Positions 1 to 7,216 of a DNA stretch of 14,023 nucleotides are shown here, piece after piece. The notes under the pieces are model-generated. The model worked only from the letters and a program-made list of their open reading frames with translations, searched no databases and was not told where the DNA came from. Both the position numbers and the translations under genes were made by a program. Source of the stretch: SZAS-3 sp964386785 (GTDB taxonomy: Bacteria > Chlamydiota > Chlamydiia > Chlamydiales > JAAKFR01). The stretch's first letter is position 1. Each line of letters starts with the position of its first letter. The stretch covers positions 1 to 14,023 of the forward strand of contig CAYLUD010000036.1 in assembly GCA_964386785.1 (NCBI GenBank), given 5' to 3'.

Positions 1-234
1 GGAGAGAAATTTGAAAAAATCTATTCGGCAGCTTAGAGGTTGCGGAATATGGGTTTCTAGAATATAGCAAGATCCTTCTAGGAGACTTGATTAAAAAAAA
101 TAAAAATGAATATTGCATGATAGAATACCTCGATTTCTTTCGAAATTTCAGTACGCACCTAGCAATGAGCTCACCTGAATGACATCGACATGCGAGAGGA
201 TTCTTACTCTTCTACTCCTAAAAAGATAAAAGAA

Positions 235-1437
235 CTAGGTATGCGGATCTTCTAAGTAAGCGGGATGAATGGGACGTGCGATCTGTTCAATGGGCTCTGG
301 GGATTGGATAGGTGCCTCTTCCCCTGTCGATTTTAAATCTTTAAAACGACGAATTTGAGGCATGACACGACGTTCAAAAGAGCCAATGGCTTGATTGTAT
401 GCATGTACAGAATTCTGCAAACTTTTGCCTACTTTGTGCCAATGATCATTCATATCACATAATCGTTTATAGAGTTCTCGACCCGCTTGTCCAATTTCTT
501 CTGCATTTTGCGCAATTCTTTCTTGTCTCCATCCATAATGAGCAGCCCGTAATAGGGCAATGAGTGTGGTAGGCGTCGCAAGAATGACCTTTTGCTCCAC
601 TCCAATCTCAATCAATTGGGGGTCCTGTTGCAAGGCGGCTGCAAAGAAAGGTTCTCCTGGAAGGAACAGGACTACAAATTCGGGACTATGGGGAAATTGT
701 TCCCAATAGCTTTTTTTGCTCAATTCCATGATATGGTGACGCACCTGTTTTGCATGCAACTGCAGTTTTTCTAAACGATGCTCATCGCTGTCACTTTCTA
801 TAGCTTCTAAATACGCTTCTAATGGCGTCTTGGCATCGATGATAATGCGTTTTTCACCAGGAAGACGGACCACAACATCAGGGCGTAATCGACCTGCCGA
901 GCCCTCTATAGTTTCTTGAGTACAAAAGTCACAATGTTCTATCATCCCAGCCATCTCAATGACACGTCGCAGTTGGATCTCACCCCATCGTCCCCTAGAT
1001 GCGGGTTGCCGTAATGCTCTGACTAGCTGACTGGTTTCTTGATGCAGCTCTTTTTGCATGTTCACGAGAAATTGCATCTGCTGTTCCAAGCCAGAAAAAG
1101 AACGCAAGCGATTCTGTTCTAATTCCTGAATCTTTTGGTCCACTTGACTGAGAGAGACACGTACAGGTTGGAGAAGATTAGAGATTTGTTCTGTTTTCTG
1201 ATCAAATTGAGAAGAGGCCTGTTGCTGATATTTCTCAAAGACTACTCCAGCGAGTTGAAGAAACTGGTCATTGTTTTGCTTCACGATATCTGAAGATACC
1301 CCTTTGAAGTAGGAACCCCACTGCTGTTGTTCCCGCTTACTCAACCAAGACTGAATGAGAAGACCGAGACAAAGACCAAGGACAAAGACAAGAAAGACCA
1401 CAGTGTTTATTGTAAGATTATGTTCTGGAAAAAACAA
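235..1437 (-). CDS. rmuC: RmuC family protein (DNA recombination protein RmuC)
   Basis: RmuC is a membrane-anchored, coiled-coil protein with a nuclease-like fold that limits inversions at short inverted repeats in E. coli; its exact reaction is unknown. Seen here: one N-terminal membrane segment (FLVFVLGLCLGLLI), then a Gln/Glu-rich coiled coil, then the RmuC core with the family signatures RGRWGE, GMIEHCDF, RPDVVV, IIIDAKTPLEAYLEA and an HHIMELSKKSYW stretch. About 400 aa, a normal family length. The start is uncertain. No in-frame ATG lies close to the membrane segment; TTG at 1437 (chosen) or GTG at 1401 would place it near the N terminus. In-frame ATGs at 1512 and 1545 exist, the first with a GGTGA five bases upstream, but they would push the gene deep into the divergent PAP2 gene. 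The family call is firm; the start is not. From memory, an rmuC gene lies near nrdAB in C. trachomatis too (CT825). Confidence 0.9.
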   Translation of the reverse strand: MFFPEHNLTINTVVFLVFVLGLCLGLLIQSWLSKREQQQWGSYFKGVSSDIVKQNNDQFLQLAGVVFEKYQQQASSQFDQKTEQISNLLQPVRVSLSQVDQKIQELEQNRLRSFSGLEQQMQFLVNMQKELHQETSQLVRALRQPASRGRWGEIQLRRVIEMAGMIEHCDFCTQETIEGSAGRLRPDVVVRLPGEKRIIIDAKTPLEAYLEAIESDSDEHRLEKLQLHAKQVRHHIMELSKKSYWEQFPHSPEFVVLFLPGEPFFAAALQQDPQLIEIGVEQKVILATPTTLIALLRAAHYGWRQERIAQNAEEIGQAGRELYKRLCDMNDHWHKVGKSLQNSVHAYNQAIGSFERRVMPQIRRFKDLKSTGEEAPIQSPEPIEQIARPIHPAYLEDPHT

Positions 1438-2184
1438 TGGAAATGGTTCATTCCCTTTCCGATCCTCTCTATGCTCCCTTTTTGTAGCACATGGGACCTT
1501 ACGGTAGCCCATTATTTTCACCATGACCATGGGTGGGTCGTACATCCCTTAGCTGATTTTTTTTACCGATATGGAGAACAAGCAGGTTTTGCAGCGATGT
1601 TTTTTGCTTTAGGAGCATGGCTTCCCTATTTTTGGTCGAAATCTACTCGTTCTTTTGGATATGAGGCGCAGATTTTCGTCCTGACCATTTGTGTGGGTGC
1701 TGGAGTGATTACTAATTCTCTTTGCAAAGGATATCTAGGAAGACCCCGTCCCAAACAACTGATTGAATTTGGTGGGACGCATAGATATCACCCCCCAGGT
1801 TCATTCAATCTGGACCCATCAAGAGAAAAACAGGCCTCATTTCCTAGTGGGCATGTGGCCATGGGATCGTCCTACTTAGCCTTGGTCCTGGTTCCGACTA
1901 AGAGACGCTGGCTTGCCCCATTAGGTTGGGTTCTTTTTCTATTTTGGGGTGGCAGTTTGATGGTGGTACGCATGGCTCAAGGAGGGCATTTCCTCTCGGA
2001 TGTATTGGTATCACCTTGTATTATGTGGTGGACCGCCCTCACTCTCATTTCCATTTTTCCTCCGGAGAACGACCTATCCAAGAGGTTAGAGAAAGTACGA
2101 GATATCCCCAACTTAATACGAAAAAAAGCTAAGGAAAATAGTGTAACAGACCATACAACACAAATGCCGCAAAAACACCCGTAG
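1420..2184 (+). CDS. PAP2 superfamily membrane phosphatase
   Basis: A phosphatidic-acid-phosphatase type 2 family integral membrane protein of 254 aa, predicted to remove a phosphate from a lipid or lipid-linked substrate at the inner membrane. All three family motifs are intact: K-x6-RP (K103 to R110-P111), PSGH (142-145) and R-x5-H-x3-D (R184, H190, D194). H190 is the expected nucleophile and H145 the acid/base. Several hydrophobic stretches (about 9-24, 55-72, 85-102, 163-183, 197-212) fit a multi-pass protein; the last 35 residues are polar and basic. The ATG at 1420 is chosen because it puts the first membrane helix at the N terminus; a longer frame from 1327 would add a Lys-rich, low-complexity leader lying antisense to rmuC. 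Possible substrates include lipid A, undecaprenyl-PP, PA or PGP; the sequence does not decide. It occupies the slot between rmuC and nrdA where, from memory, C. trachomatis has pssA. Confidence 0.85.
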   Translation: MFWKKQWKWFIPFPILSMLPFCSTWDLTVAHYFHHDHGWVVHPLADFFYRYGEQAGFAAMFFALGAWLPYFWSKSTRSFGYEAQIFVLTICVGAGVITNSLCKGYLGRPRPKQLIEFGGTHRYHPPGSFNLDPSREKQASFPSGHVAMGSSYLALVLVPTKRRWLAPLGWVLFLFWGGSLMVVRMAQGGHFLSDVLVSPCIMWWTALTLISIFPPENDLSKRLEKVRDIPNLIRKKAKENSVTDHTTQMPQKHP

Positions 2185-2458
2185 CTACCATTCGATAGAA
2201 CGTCACCATTCTACGACAAAAAAGGGAAGAGCGAATCCATTAGGTATTCCACCAAAAGACCGCAATCAGAATCAAGATCGTGAAGGCTTGTATGGCAAGC
2301 AAAGCTCGCGCCCCCAACTCGACGACCAGCGCAAGAAAAATAATACACAAGCAACAAGAAAATCCGAATGCTATGAGTACATTAGGCAACAAAAAAAACG
2401 TTGCATGGCTCCCCCCAATGAACGCATCATACGACACGTCAGGTTATTTGAAAAACAT

Positions 2459-2487
2459 TTGAGGAATATCACCCCAAATACTATATA
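2459..2487 (+). promoter_or_regulatory. Candidate sigma-70/sigma-66-type promoter for nrdAB
   Basis: TTGAGG (2459-2464) and TATATA (2482-2487) are separated by 17 bases, a good -35/-10 arrangement, giving a predicted transcription start near 2494. The -10 lies inside the upstream NrdR-like box, so a bound repressor would block polymerase. The -10 is AT-rich, so a chance match is possible. Confidence 0.4.
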
Positions 2488-2493
2488 TGGTGC
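2478..2493. promoter_or_regulatory. NrdR box 1
   Basis: The 16 bases ATACTATATATGGTGC match the published NrdR-box pattern (roughly acaCwAtATaTwGtgt), keeping the key C at position 4, G at position 13 and the AT-rich centre. NrdR is a dATP/ATP-sensing repressor of ribonucleotide reductase genes, and a chlamydial orthologue has been described. The box lies 92 bases upstream of nrdA and overlaps the candidate -10. Confidence 0.65.
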
Positions 2494-2509
2494 TTAGCAA
2501 GCTATCCAC

Positions 2510-2525
2510 CTACTACATGTAGTGG
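2510..2525. promoter_or_regulatory. NrdR box 2
   Basis: CTACTACATGTAGTGG contains a perfect 12-bp palindrome, ACTACATGTAGT (2512-2523), and matches the NrdR-box pattern with C at position 4 and G at position 13; the central TATA is CATG here. Its centre (2517/2518) is exactly 32 bp, about three helical turns, from the centre of box 1 (2485/2486). That is the spacing characteristic of paired NrdR boxes, which are separated by 15-16 bp. Confidence 0.65.
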
Positions 2526-2527
2526 CA

Positions 2528-2552
2528 CGAGTGGATGAGCTCGCTTTTTTTT
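2528..2552 (+). promoter_or_regulatory. Weak hairpin plus T8 run in the nrdA leader
   Basis: A CGAG/CTCG stem (2528-2531 with 2540-2543, 8-base loop) is followed one base later by eight Ts (2545-2552). It lies between the NrdR boxes and the nrdA start codon. The stem has only four base pairs, so it is a poor terminator on its own; an attenuation role is speculative. Confidence 0.2.
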
Positions 2553-2584
2553 CAACATGTTTTTTCTAAAAAGAGAGCTAAATT

Positions 2585-5500
2585 ATGAGTCAAACAGAGA
2601 GTCCTGAACTATCCATTCCTTGTTCTTCTTCATGTACCTCTTTTAGCTACGCAATCATGAAGAGAGATGGAAGGTTAGTGCCATTCCAAAGAGCTCGCAT
2701 TTTACGAGCTTTAGAAGCCGCATTCCGAGATACAAAGCAAATTCCATCCCCCAAACCTCTTGCAGATGTCATTCATCAAATTATTGAACTTCTCGCTATC
2801 CGAGTAGAGCAGGAAGTCTTTCAAAGATTATCTGATGGTGGTCGCGTTACGGTGGAAGATATTCAAGATCTAGTCGAGTGTTATTTAATGCAAGAGGGAC
2901 ATCATGATGTCGTCCGAGATTATATTATTTACCGAAACAAACATAAAGCCTTACGGGAAGACTCCCCTCGTCATGTAAAAATTCTCCGTAGAGACGGGTC
3001 CTCGTTTGTTCGGTTGAATCCCATCAAAATTGGATCTGCAATACTACGTAGTTTTCACCTTTGTCCCGATCTTGAGGGTCTCTCTACGGAGCAAATGATG
3101 CAGGCGGTGAACGATCTGACTGGGTATGTTGTAGCAAACATCATGCAGCGTTCTAAGGCGGGAGAAACGTTATCCATTGACCATATAGAAGATGAGATTG
3201 AAAAACAATTAATGAAGGCTGGTTTTTATGTTGCTGCCAAGCGCTATATCTTACATCGCCTGACGCACGCAGAAGAACATGAGTCTTCGGTTGTGGATCT
3301 ACAAGAAGAAATTGGGGGAGATGAAACCACGATTCAGGTATCTCGTGCTGATGGATCCCAATACAAATTGAGCAGAGCAACAATAAAAAAGAGAATCATC
3401 CATGCCTGCAAAGGTCATGAATCATCGGTGGATGTCGATGCATTGCTTAATGATACCCTATCGAGTTTCTATGAAGGCATTCAAGAGCATGAAATCGACT
3501 TAGCTATGATGCTAACGGCTCGCTCTAAGATTGAACAAGATCCAGCATATACCTACGTAGCTGCTAATCTACTTCTTGATAGCCTATATCGCGAGACGAT
3601 GAAGACAGAAGCCCTTCATCCAAAATTACAAGAAAAGCACGCAGTCTATTTTCAAGAATGTTGCAAGCAAGGGGTCGTTCTTAAGAAGCTAGATCCTGCT
3701 ATTTTGAGTTTTGATCTTGCACGTTTAGCAGCTGCTATGGATTTAGATCGCGACCATCTGTTCACCTATCTGGGTCTTCAAACCTTATATGATCGATATT
3801 TCCTCCATGAGGAAGGTCGTCGTTTCGAGACGCCACAAATTTTCTGGATGCGTGTTGCAATGGGATTAGCGCTGAATGAAAAAGATAAAGACTATTGGGC
3901 AATTCAGTTCTACCATACTCTATCTCAATTCCGTTATTTACCAGGTACTCCCACCCTCTTTAATTCTGCTACCCTTCATTCCCAATTAAGTTCTTGTTAT
4001 CTCTCTACAGTCATGGATGACTTACATCACATTTACAAAGTGATCGCAGATGATGCTCAGCTATCCAAATGGGCTGGTGGTTTAGGCAATGATTGGACAA
4101 ATATTCGCGCTACAGGTGCGCATATTAAGGGAACAAACGGTCAAAGCCAAGGGGTGATTCCATTCTTAAAGGTTGCAAATGACACGGCCGTCGCTGTGAA
4201 CCAAGGGGGTAAGCGTAAGGGAGCCCTTTGTGTCTACTTAGAAAGTTGGCATTTGGATGTCGAAGACTTTTTGGAATTGAGAAAAAATACAGGAGATGAG
4301 CGTCGACGTACACATGATATGAATACGGCGAATTGGATTCCCGATCTCTTTATGCAACGTGTGCTAGAAAATGGAACGTGGACTCTTTTTAGCCCGAACG
4401 AGGTACCTGATTTACATCACTTGTATGGAAAGGCATTTGAAGAGCGTTATATTGCCTATGAACAAGCAGCGGCAGCAGGCAAGATGCGTCAACATAAGAA
4501 GGTAGAAGCTCTCTATCTATGGCGCAAGATGCTAGGTATGATCTTTGAAACAGGGCATCCCTGGATTACCTTTAAAGATCCTTCGAATATCCGATCACCA
4601 CAGGATCACACTGGAGTCATTCATAGTTCCAATCTGTGCACCGAGATTCTTTTAAACACTTCTGCAGAAGAGGTTGCGGTTTGCAATATTGGATCGATTA
4701 ACTTGGCGGCCCATACCACATCTGATGGTATGCAAGAGGATACACTAGCTGAAACTGTCCGTATTGCGATGCGTATGCTAGATAATGTGATTGATGTGAA
4801 TTTTTATCCAATCCCAGAGGCTCGTGCATCTAATGCCCGACATCGCCCCGTTGGGCTTGGCATGATGGGATTTTTAGATGCTCTGTACATCCAAAATATT
4901 AGCTATGCAAGTCATGCTGCAATCGAATTTTCCGACTACAGCATGGAGTTCATTTCTTATCACGCAATCTTAGCCTCTTCGGAATTAGCGAAAGAACGAG
5001 GGGCTTATCCTACATTCAAAGGATCGAAATGGGATCGAGGTCTTTTACCCTTAGACACTCTGGACATACTGGCTAAAGAACGAGCTATAGGTTGTGTAGA
5101 TGTAGATCGCTCCTCTCGATTAGATTGGACTCCAGTACGGCAATCCATTCGCAAGCATGGAATGCGTAATAGCAACACACTGGCCATTGCTCCTACTGCA
5201 ACGATTTCCAATATTGCAGGGGTAACGCAATCGATTGAACCTATGTATAAACATCTGTTTGTTAAATCTAATCTTTCTGGTGAATTTACTATTCTGAATC
5301 CATTTTTAGTCGAAAAACTGAAAAAATTAGGACTGTGGAATGCCGATATGGTAGATGATCTGAAATATTTTGATGGTTCACTTAGTGAAATCGATACGGT
5401 GCCCCAAGAGATCAAGGAGCTATTCCCTACTGCCTTTGAAATGGATCCGATTTGGTTGATTGAGTGTGGAAGTCGTCGTCAGAAGTGGATTGATATGGGG

Positions 5501-5755
5501 CAATCTTTAAATCTATACTTGGCAGAGCCAAGTGGAAAAAAATTACATGACATGTATCTCATGGCATGGAAGAAGGGTCTCAAAACTACGTACTATCTGC
5601 GCACATTGGGAGCAACGCAAATCGAAAAATCTACGACAGATATTAATAAGAGAGATCTACAACCTCGTTGGATGAAGAATAAATCTGCAACGAGTCGAGT
5701 GCAAGTAACCCGAGCTACCTGTTCATTAGGCGAGGGATGTGAGAGCTGTCAATAA
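2585..5755 (+). CDS. nrdA: Ribonucleoside-diphosphate reductase, large (alpha) subunit, class I, with three ATP-cones
   Basis: This catalytic subunit reduces ribonucleoside diphosphates to deoxyribonucleotides in the cytoplasm, using a radical delivered by NrdB. It has 1056 aa, about 300 more than E. coli NrdA, because of extra N-terminal ATP-cones. Cone 1 spans about 23-119 (KRDG at 26-29), cone 2 about 131-226 (RRDG at 135-138) and cone 3 about 250-336 (RADG at 254-257); cone 3 aligns with the single E. coli cone but has lost most ligand residues. Catalytic residues are all present: C471 (E. coli C225, in LSSCYL), N683/C685/E687 (NLCTEI, radical Cys), C700 (C462, in AVCNIGSINL), the radical-relay pair Y1003-Y1004 (TTYYLRT), and C-terminal shuttle cysteines C1052 and C1055 with C1046 nearby. 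The ATG at 2585 has an AAGAGAG purine stretch about seven bases upstream. It forms an operon with nrdB 15 bp downstream. Very sure of function. Confidence 0.98.
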   Translation: MSQTESPELSIPCSSSCTSFSYAIMKRDGRLVPFQRARILRALEAAFRDTKQIPSPKPLADVIHQIIELLAIRVEQEVFQRLSDGGRVTVEDIQDLVECYLMQEGHHDVVRDYIIYRNKHKALREDSPRHVKILRRDGSSFVRLNPIKIGSAILRSFHLCPDLEGLSTEQMMQAVNDLTGYVVANIMQRSKAGETLSIDHIEDEIEKQLMKAGFYVAAKRYILHRLTHAEEHESSVVDLQEEIGGDETTIQVSRADGSQYKLSRATIKKRIIHACKGHESSVDVDALLNDTLSSFYEGIQEHEIDLAMMLTARSKIEQDPAYTYVAANLLLDSLYRETMKTEALHPKLQEKHAVYFQECCKQGVVLKKLDPAILSFDLARLAAAMDLDRDHLFTYLGLQTLYDRYFLHEEGRRFETPQIFWMRVAMGLALNEKDKDYWAIQFYHTLSQFRYLPGTPTLFNSATLHSQLSSCYLSTVMDDLHHIYKVIADDAQLSKWAGGLGNDWTNIRATGAHIKGTNGQSQGVIPFLKVANDTAVAVNQGGKRKGALCVYLESWHLDVEDFLELRKNTGDERRRTHDMNTANWIPDLFMQRVLENGTWTLFSPNEVPDLHHLYGKAFEERYIAYEQAAAAGKMRQHKKVEALYLWRKMLGMIFETGHPWITFKDPSNIRSPQDHTGVIHSSNLCTEILLNTSAEEVAVCNIGSINLAAHTTSDGMQEDTLAETVRIAMRMLDNVIDVNFYPIPEARASNARHRPVGLGMMGFLDALYIQNISYASHAAIEFSDYSMEFISYHAILASSELAKERGAYPTFKGSKWDRGLLPLDTLDILAKERAIGCVDVDRSSRLDWTPVRQSIRKHGMRNSNTLAIAPTATISNIAGVTQSIEPMYKHLFVKSNLSGEFTILNPFLVEKLKKLGLWNADMVDDLKYFDGSLSEIDTVPQEIKELFPTAFEMDPIWLIECGSRRQKWIDMGQSLNLYLAEPSGKKLHDMYLMAWKKGLKTTYYLRTLGATQIEKSTTDINKRDLQPRWMKNKSATSRVQVTRATCSLGEGCESCQ

Positions 5756-5770
5756 ATTAAGGAGTGCAAG

Positions 5771-6796
5771 ATGAGTCAAAATAAACGAGTTGCCGTACAA
5801 GAAAAGCGTCTGATCAATTGTCGACAGATCGATGTGAATCAGCTCATGCCTCTAAAGTATAAGTGGGCATGGGAGCACTACTTGAATGGTTGCGCAAACA
5901 ACTGGATGCCTACAGAAGTGCCTATGGCAAAGGATATCGAGTTATGGAAGTCCAATCGATTATCTGCTGATGAGCGTCGTGTCATTCTGCGGAATTTAGG
6001 TTTCTTTAGCACTGCAGAAAGTCTAGTGGGTAACAATATTGTGTTAGCTATTTTCAAGCATATTACGAATCCAGAAGCTCGACAATATTTGTTACGTCAA
6101 GCCTTTGAAGAGGCTATCCATACCCATACTTTTCTCTATATTTGCGAATCATTAGGACTCGATGAGGGTGAAGTATTTAATATGTACAATGAAATTCCTT
6201 GCATTCACGATAAGGATGCTTTTCAGATGCAGCTCACTGCGGATGTCCTACAAGAGGATTTTACTACAGAAACTCTAGAAGGGGCTCAGAAATTCCTAGA
6301 AAATCTGATTGGCTACTACCTGATTATGGAAGGTATTTTCTTCTATAGTGGATTTGTCATGATCCTTTCTTTCTTACGTCAAAATAAAATGACGGGCATC
6401 GGAGAGCAATACCAATACATTCTGCGCGATGAAACAACTCACTTGAATTTTGGTGTCGATCTAATTAATGGAATTAAAGAGGAAAATCCAGAACTATGGA
6501 CACCTCAATTCCAACAACACATCCTGTCTTTAGTAGAACAAGCTGTCGAATTAGAAATAGCGTACGCGGAAGACTGTTTACCTCGAGGCATTCTTGGACT
6601 CCAAGCTCCGATGTTCCGAGAATATGTGCAATACATTGCGGATCGACGATTAGAAAGAATCGGATTGCGTGCTCGGTTTGGTTCCAAGAATCCATTTCCA
6701 TGGATGAGTGAAACGATCGACCTTCAAAAAGAGAAGAATTTTTTTGAAACCCGGGTAACGGAATACCAGACTGCTGGAAACTTAGTTTGGACCTAG
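5771..6796 (+). CDS. nrdB: Ribonucleoside-diphosphate reductase, small (beta) subunit, class Ic (Mn/Fe, Phe-substituted)
   Basis: This R2 subunit assembles the metal cofactor that starts the radical chain for NrdA. It has 341 aa. The ferritin-like metal ligands are all visible: E83, E114, H117, E187, E221, H224. The residue four after H117, where E. coli has the radical Tyr122, is F121, and the first ligand is Glu rather than Asp. Both are hallmarks of the Chlamydia trachomatis class Ic enzyme, which uses a Mn(IV)/Fe(III) centre instead of a tyrosyl radical. All positions equal the C. trachomatis numbers minus six (E89, E120, H123, F127, E193, E227, H230), and the electron-transfer residues W45, Y216 and Y332 correspond to W51, Y222 and Y338. 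A strong AAGGAG lies at 5759-5764, just upstream of the ATG. Its stop codon overlaps that of the convergent gene. Confidence 0.98.
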   Translation: MSQNKRVAVQEKRLINCRQIDVNQLMPLKYKWAWEHYLNGCANNWMPTEVPMAKDIELWKSNRLSADERRVILRNLGFFSTAESLVGNNIVLAIFKHITNPEARQYLLRQAFEEAIHTHTFLYICESLGLDEGEVFNMYNEIPCIHDKDAFQMQLTADVLQEDFTTETLEGAQKFLENLIGYYLIMEGIFFYSGFVMILSFLRQNKMTGIGEQYQYILRDETTHLNFGVDLINGIKEENPELWTPQFQQHILSLVEQAVELEIAYAEDCLPRGILGLQAPMFREYVQYIADRRLERIGLRARFGSKNPFPWMSETIDLQKEKNFFETRVTEYQTAGNLVWT

Positions 6797-7191
6797 TAGT
6801 TTACTGATAGTGAAAGACCTAGCTCTCTACCTGGAACATGTGGATTTTGCACATCCAAGCTGAGGGCTAGCTCTTTTTCTGCGACTGTCGTATCCATCCC
6901 TACCCCACCAGAAACAGAAAACGGGCGTGGCTTATCAGGTTTTGTCTTCAGGTGTCTCTGATGTCTTGGATGATTCATATGGGGCTTTCCCTCATAAGAA
7001 AATTCCTGAGAAACAGCGCCACGAAAATGGAGTTGAGATTGGTGATGGGGAGCTACTTCTGGTATTTCTGGCACCTTGATTTCTGACGTTGCCAGCTCCT
7101 GTAGAGGGAGAGGGCGAGAATTGAAAGTAAGATAGGGGCCTGCCATCAGAGGCGCAGTCCAAATCAACAATGCAATTATAGCTCGTGTCAT
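6793..7191 (-). CDS. Hypothetical small exported protein
   Basis: I do not recognise this family. The frame gives 132 aa from the ATG at 7191. That start is chosen because GGAGGG (7196-7201) sits upstream at good spacing; an adjacent in-frame ATG at 7194 is nearly equivalent. The N terminus MTRAIIALLIWTAPLMA followed by GPY looks like a cleavable signal peptide, so the product is probably periplasmic or outer-membrane associated. The middle is rich in Pro, His, Lys and Arg (about residues 35-95). The C-terminal 40 residues (SVSGGVGMDTTV onward, then two similar strands ELALSLDV and ELGLSLSV, ending in NY) alternate like beta strands and end in an aromatic residue, as outer-membrane proteins often do. 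The stop overlaps the nrdB stop in a tail-to-tail arrangement. A good promoter with an internal palindrome lies directly upstream, which supports a real, regulated gene. Confidence 0.65.
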   Translation of the reverse strand: MTRAIIALLIWTAPLMAGPYLTFNSRPLPLQELATSEIKVPEIPEVAPHHQSQLHFRGAVSQEFSYEGKPHMNHPRHQRHLKTKPDKPRPFSVSGGVGMDTTVAEKELALSLDVQNPHVPGRELGLSLSVNY

Positions 7192-7216
7192 CATTCCCTC
7201 CAAAGAAGTGCGTAAT

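Larger units (their letters stand above)
2129..2509 (-). pseudogene. Possible decayed small membrane-protein gene, three in-frame pieces
   Basis: On the minus strand one reading frame runs from a GTG at 2509 to a TAG at 2129-2131, broken only by two TAA codons (2444-2446 and 2240-2242). The pieces read MDSLLSTIYSIWGDIPQMFFK, then a 65-residue hydrophobic stretch from GTG 2437 (containing LIAFGFSCCLCIIFLALVVE and ALLAIQAFTILILIAVFWW), then MVATGVFAAFVLYGLLHYF. Joined, they make about 124 residues with three or four membrane helices in one frame. The size and the E-L-G-x-R-A-x-L-L-A pattern between helices recall DoxX-like proteins, but that is only a resemblance. No piece has a ribosome binding site. 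The 5' end overlaps the nrdA control region and the 3' end overlaps the PAP2 gene. It could be a chance frame, or the middle piece alone could be a small membrane protein. Confidence 0.28.
2185..2584. other. Intergenic region between PAP2 gene and nrdA (400 bp)
   Basis: No plus-strand gene is supported here. The right half holds the nrdAB control region: a candidate promoter, two NrdR-type palindromes and a roughly 90-base leader with a weak hairpin and an eight-T run. The left half holds only the minus-strand hydrophobic frame described separately. A direct repeat ACCATTC occurs at 2187-2193 and 2205-2211. No convincing terminator for the PAP2 gene is visible. Confidence 0.6.

Noticed and set aside
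1..118. Possible gene ends at the left edge: plus-frame GEKFEKIYSAA stop at 34-36, and a minus-strand frame MQYSFLFFLIKS open to the edge
   Set aside because: Both are too short to judge. The first could be a real C terminus, but nothing confirms it; the second is A/T-rich with no ribosome binding site. A 6-bp hairpin CTAGAA/TTCTAG (57-62, 76-81) lacks a T tract.
1327..1419. 31-residue N-terminal extension of the PAP2 gene (Lys/Asp/Thr-rich)
   Set aside because: It is low-complexity and antisense to the rmuC coiled-coil and membrane region. The ATG at 1420 puts the first membrane helix at the N terminus as in the family.
2180..2215. CGTAG...CTACG inverted repeat after the PAP2 stop as a terminator
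   Set aside because: Only five paired bases around a 26-base loop and no T tract on either strand.
2240..2437. 65-codon hydrophobic minus-strand frame as an independent, intact gene
   Set aside because: It starts with GTG two codons after an in-frame stop and has no ribosome binding site. It is better described with its same-frame flanking pieces as a possible decayed gene.
5005..5415. 136-codon minus-strand frame inside nrdA
   Set aside because: It lies wholly antisense to conserved nrdA coding sequence, has no family resemblance, and is a typical shadow frame.
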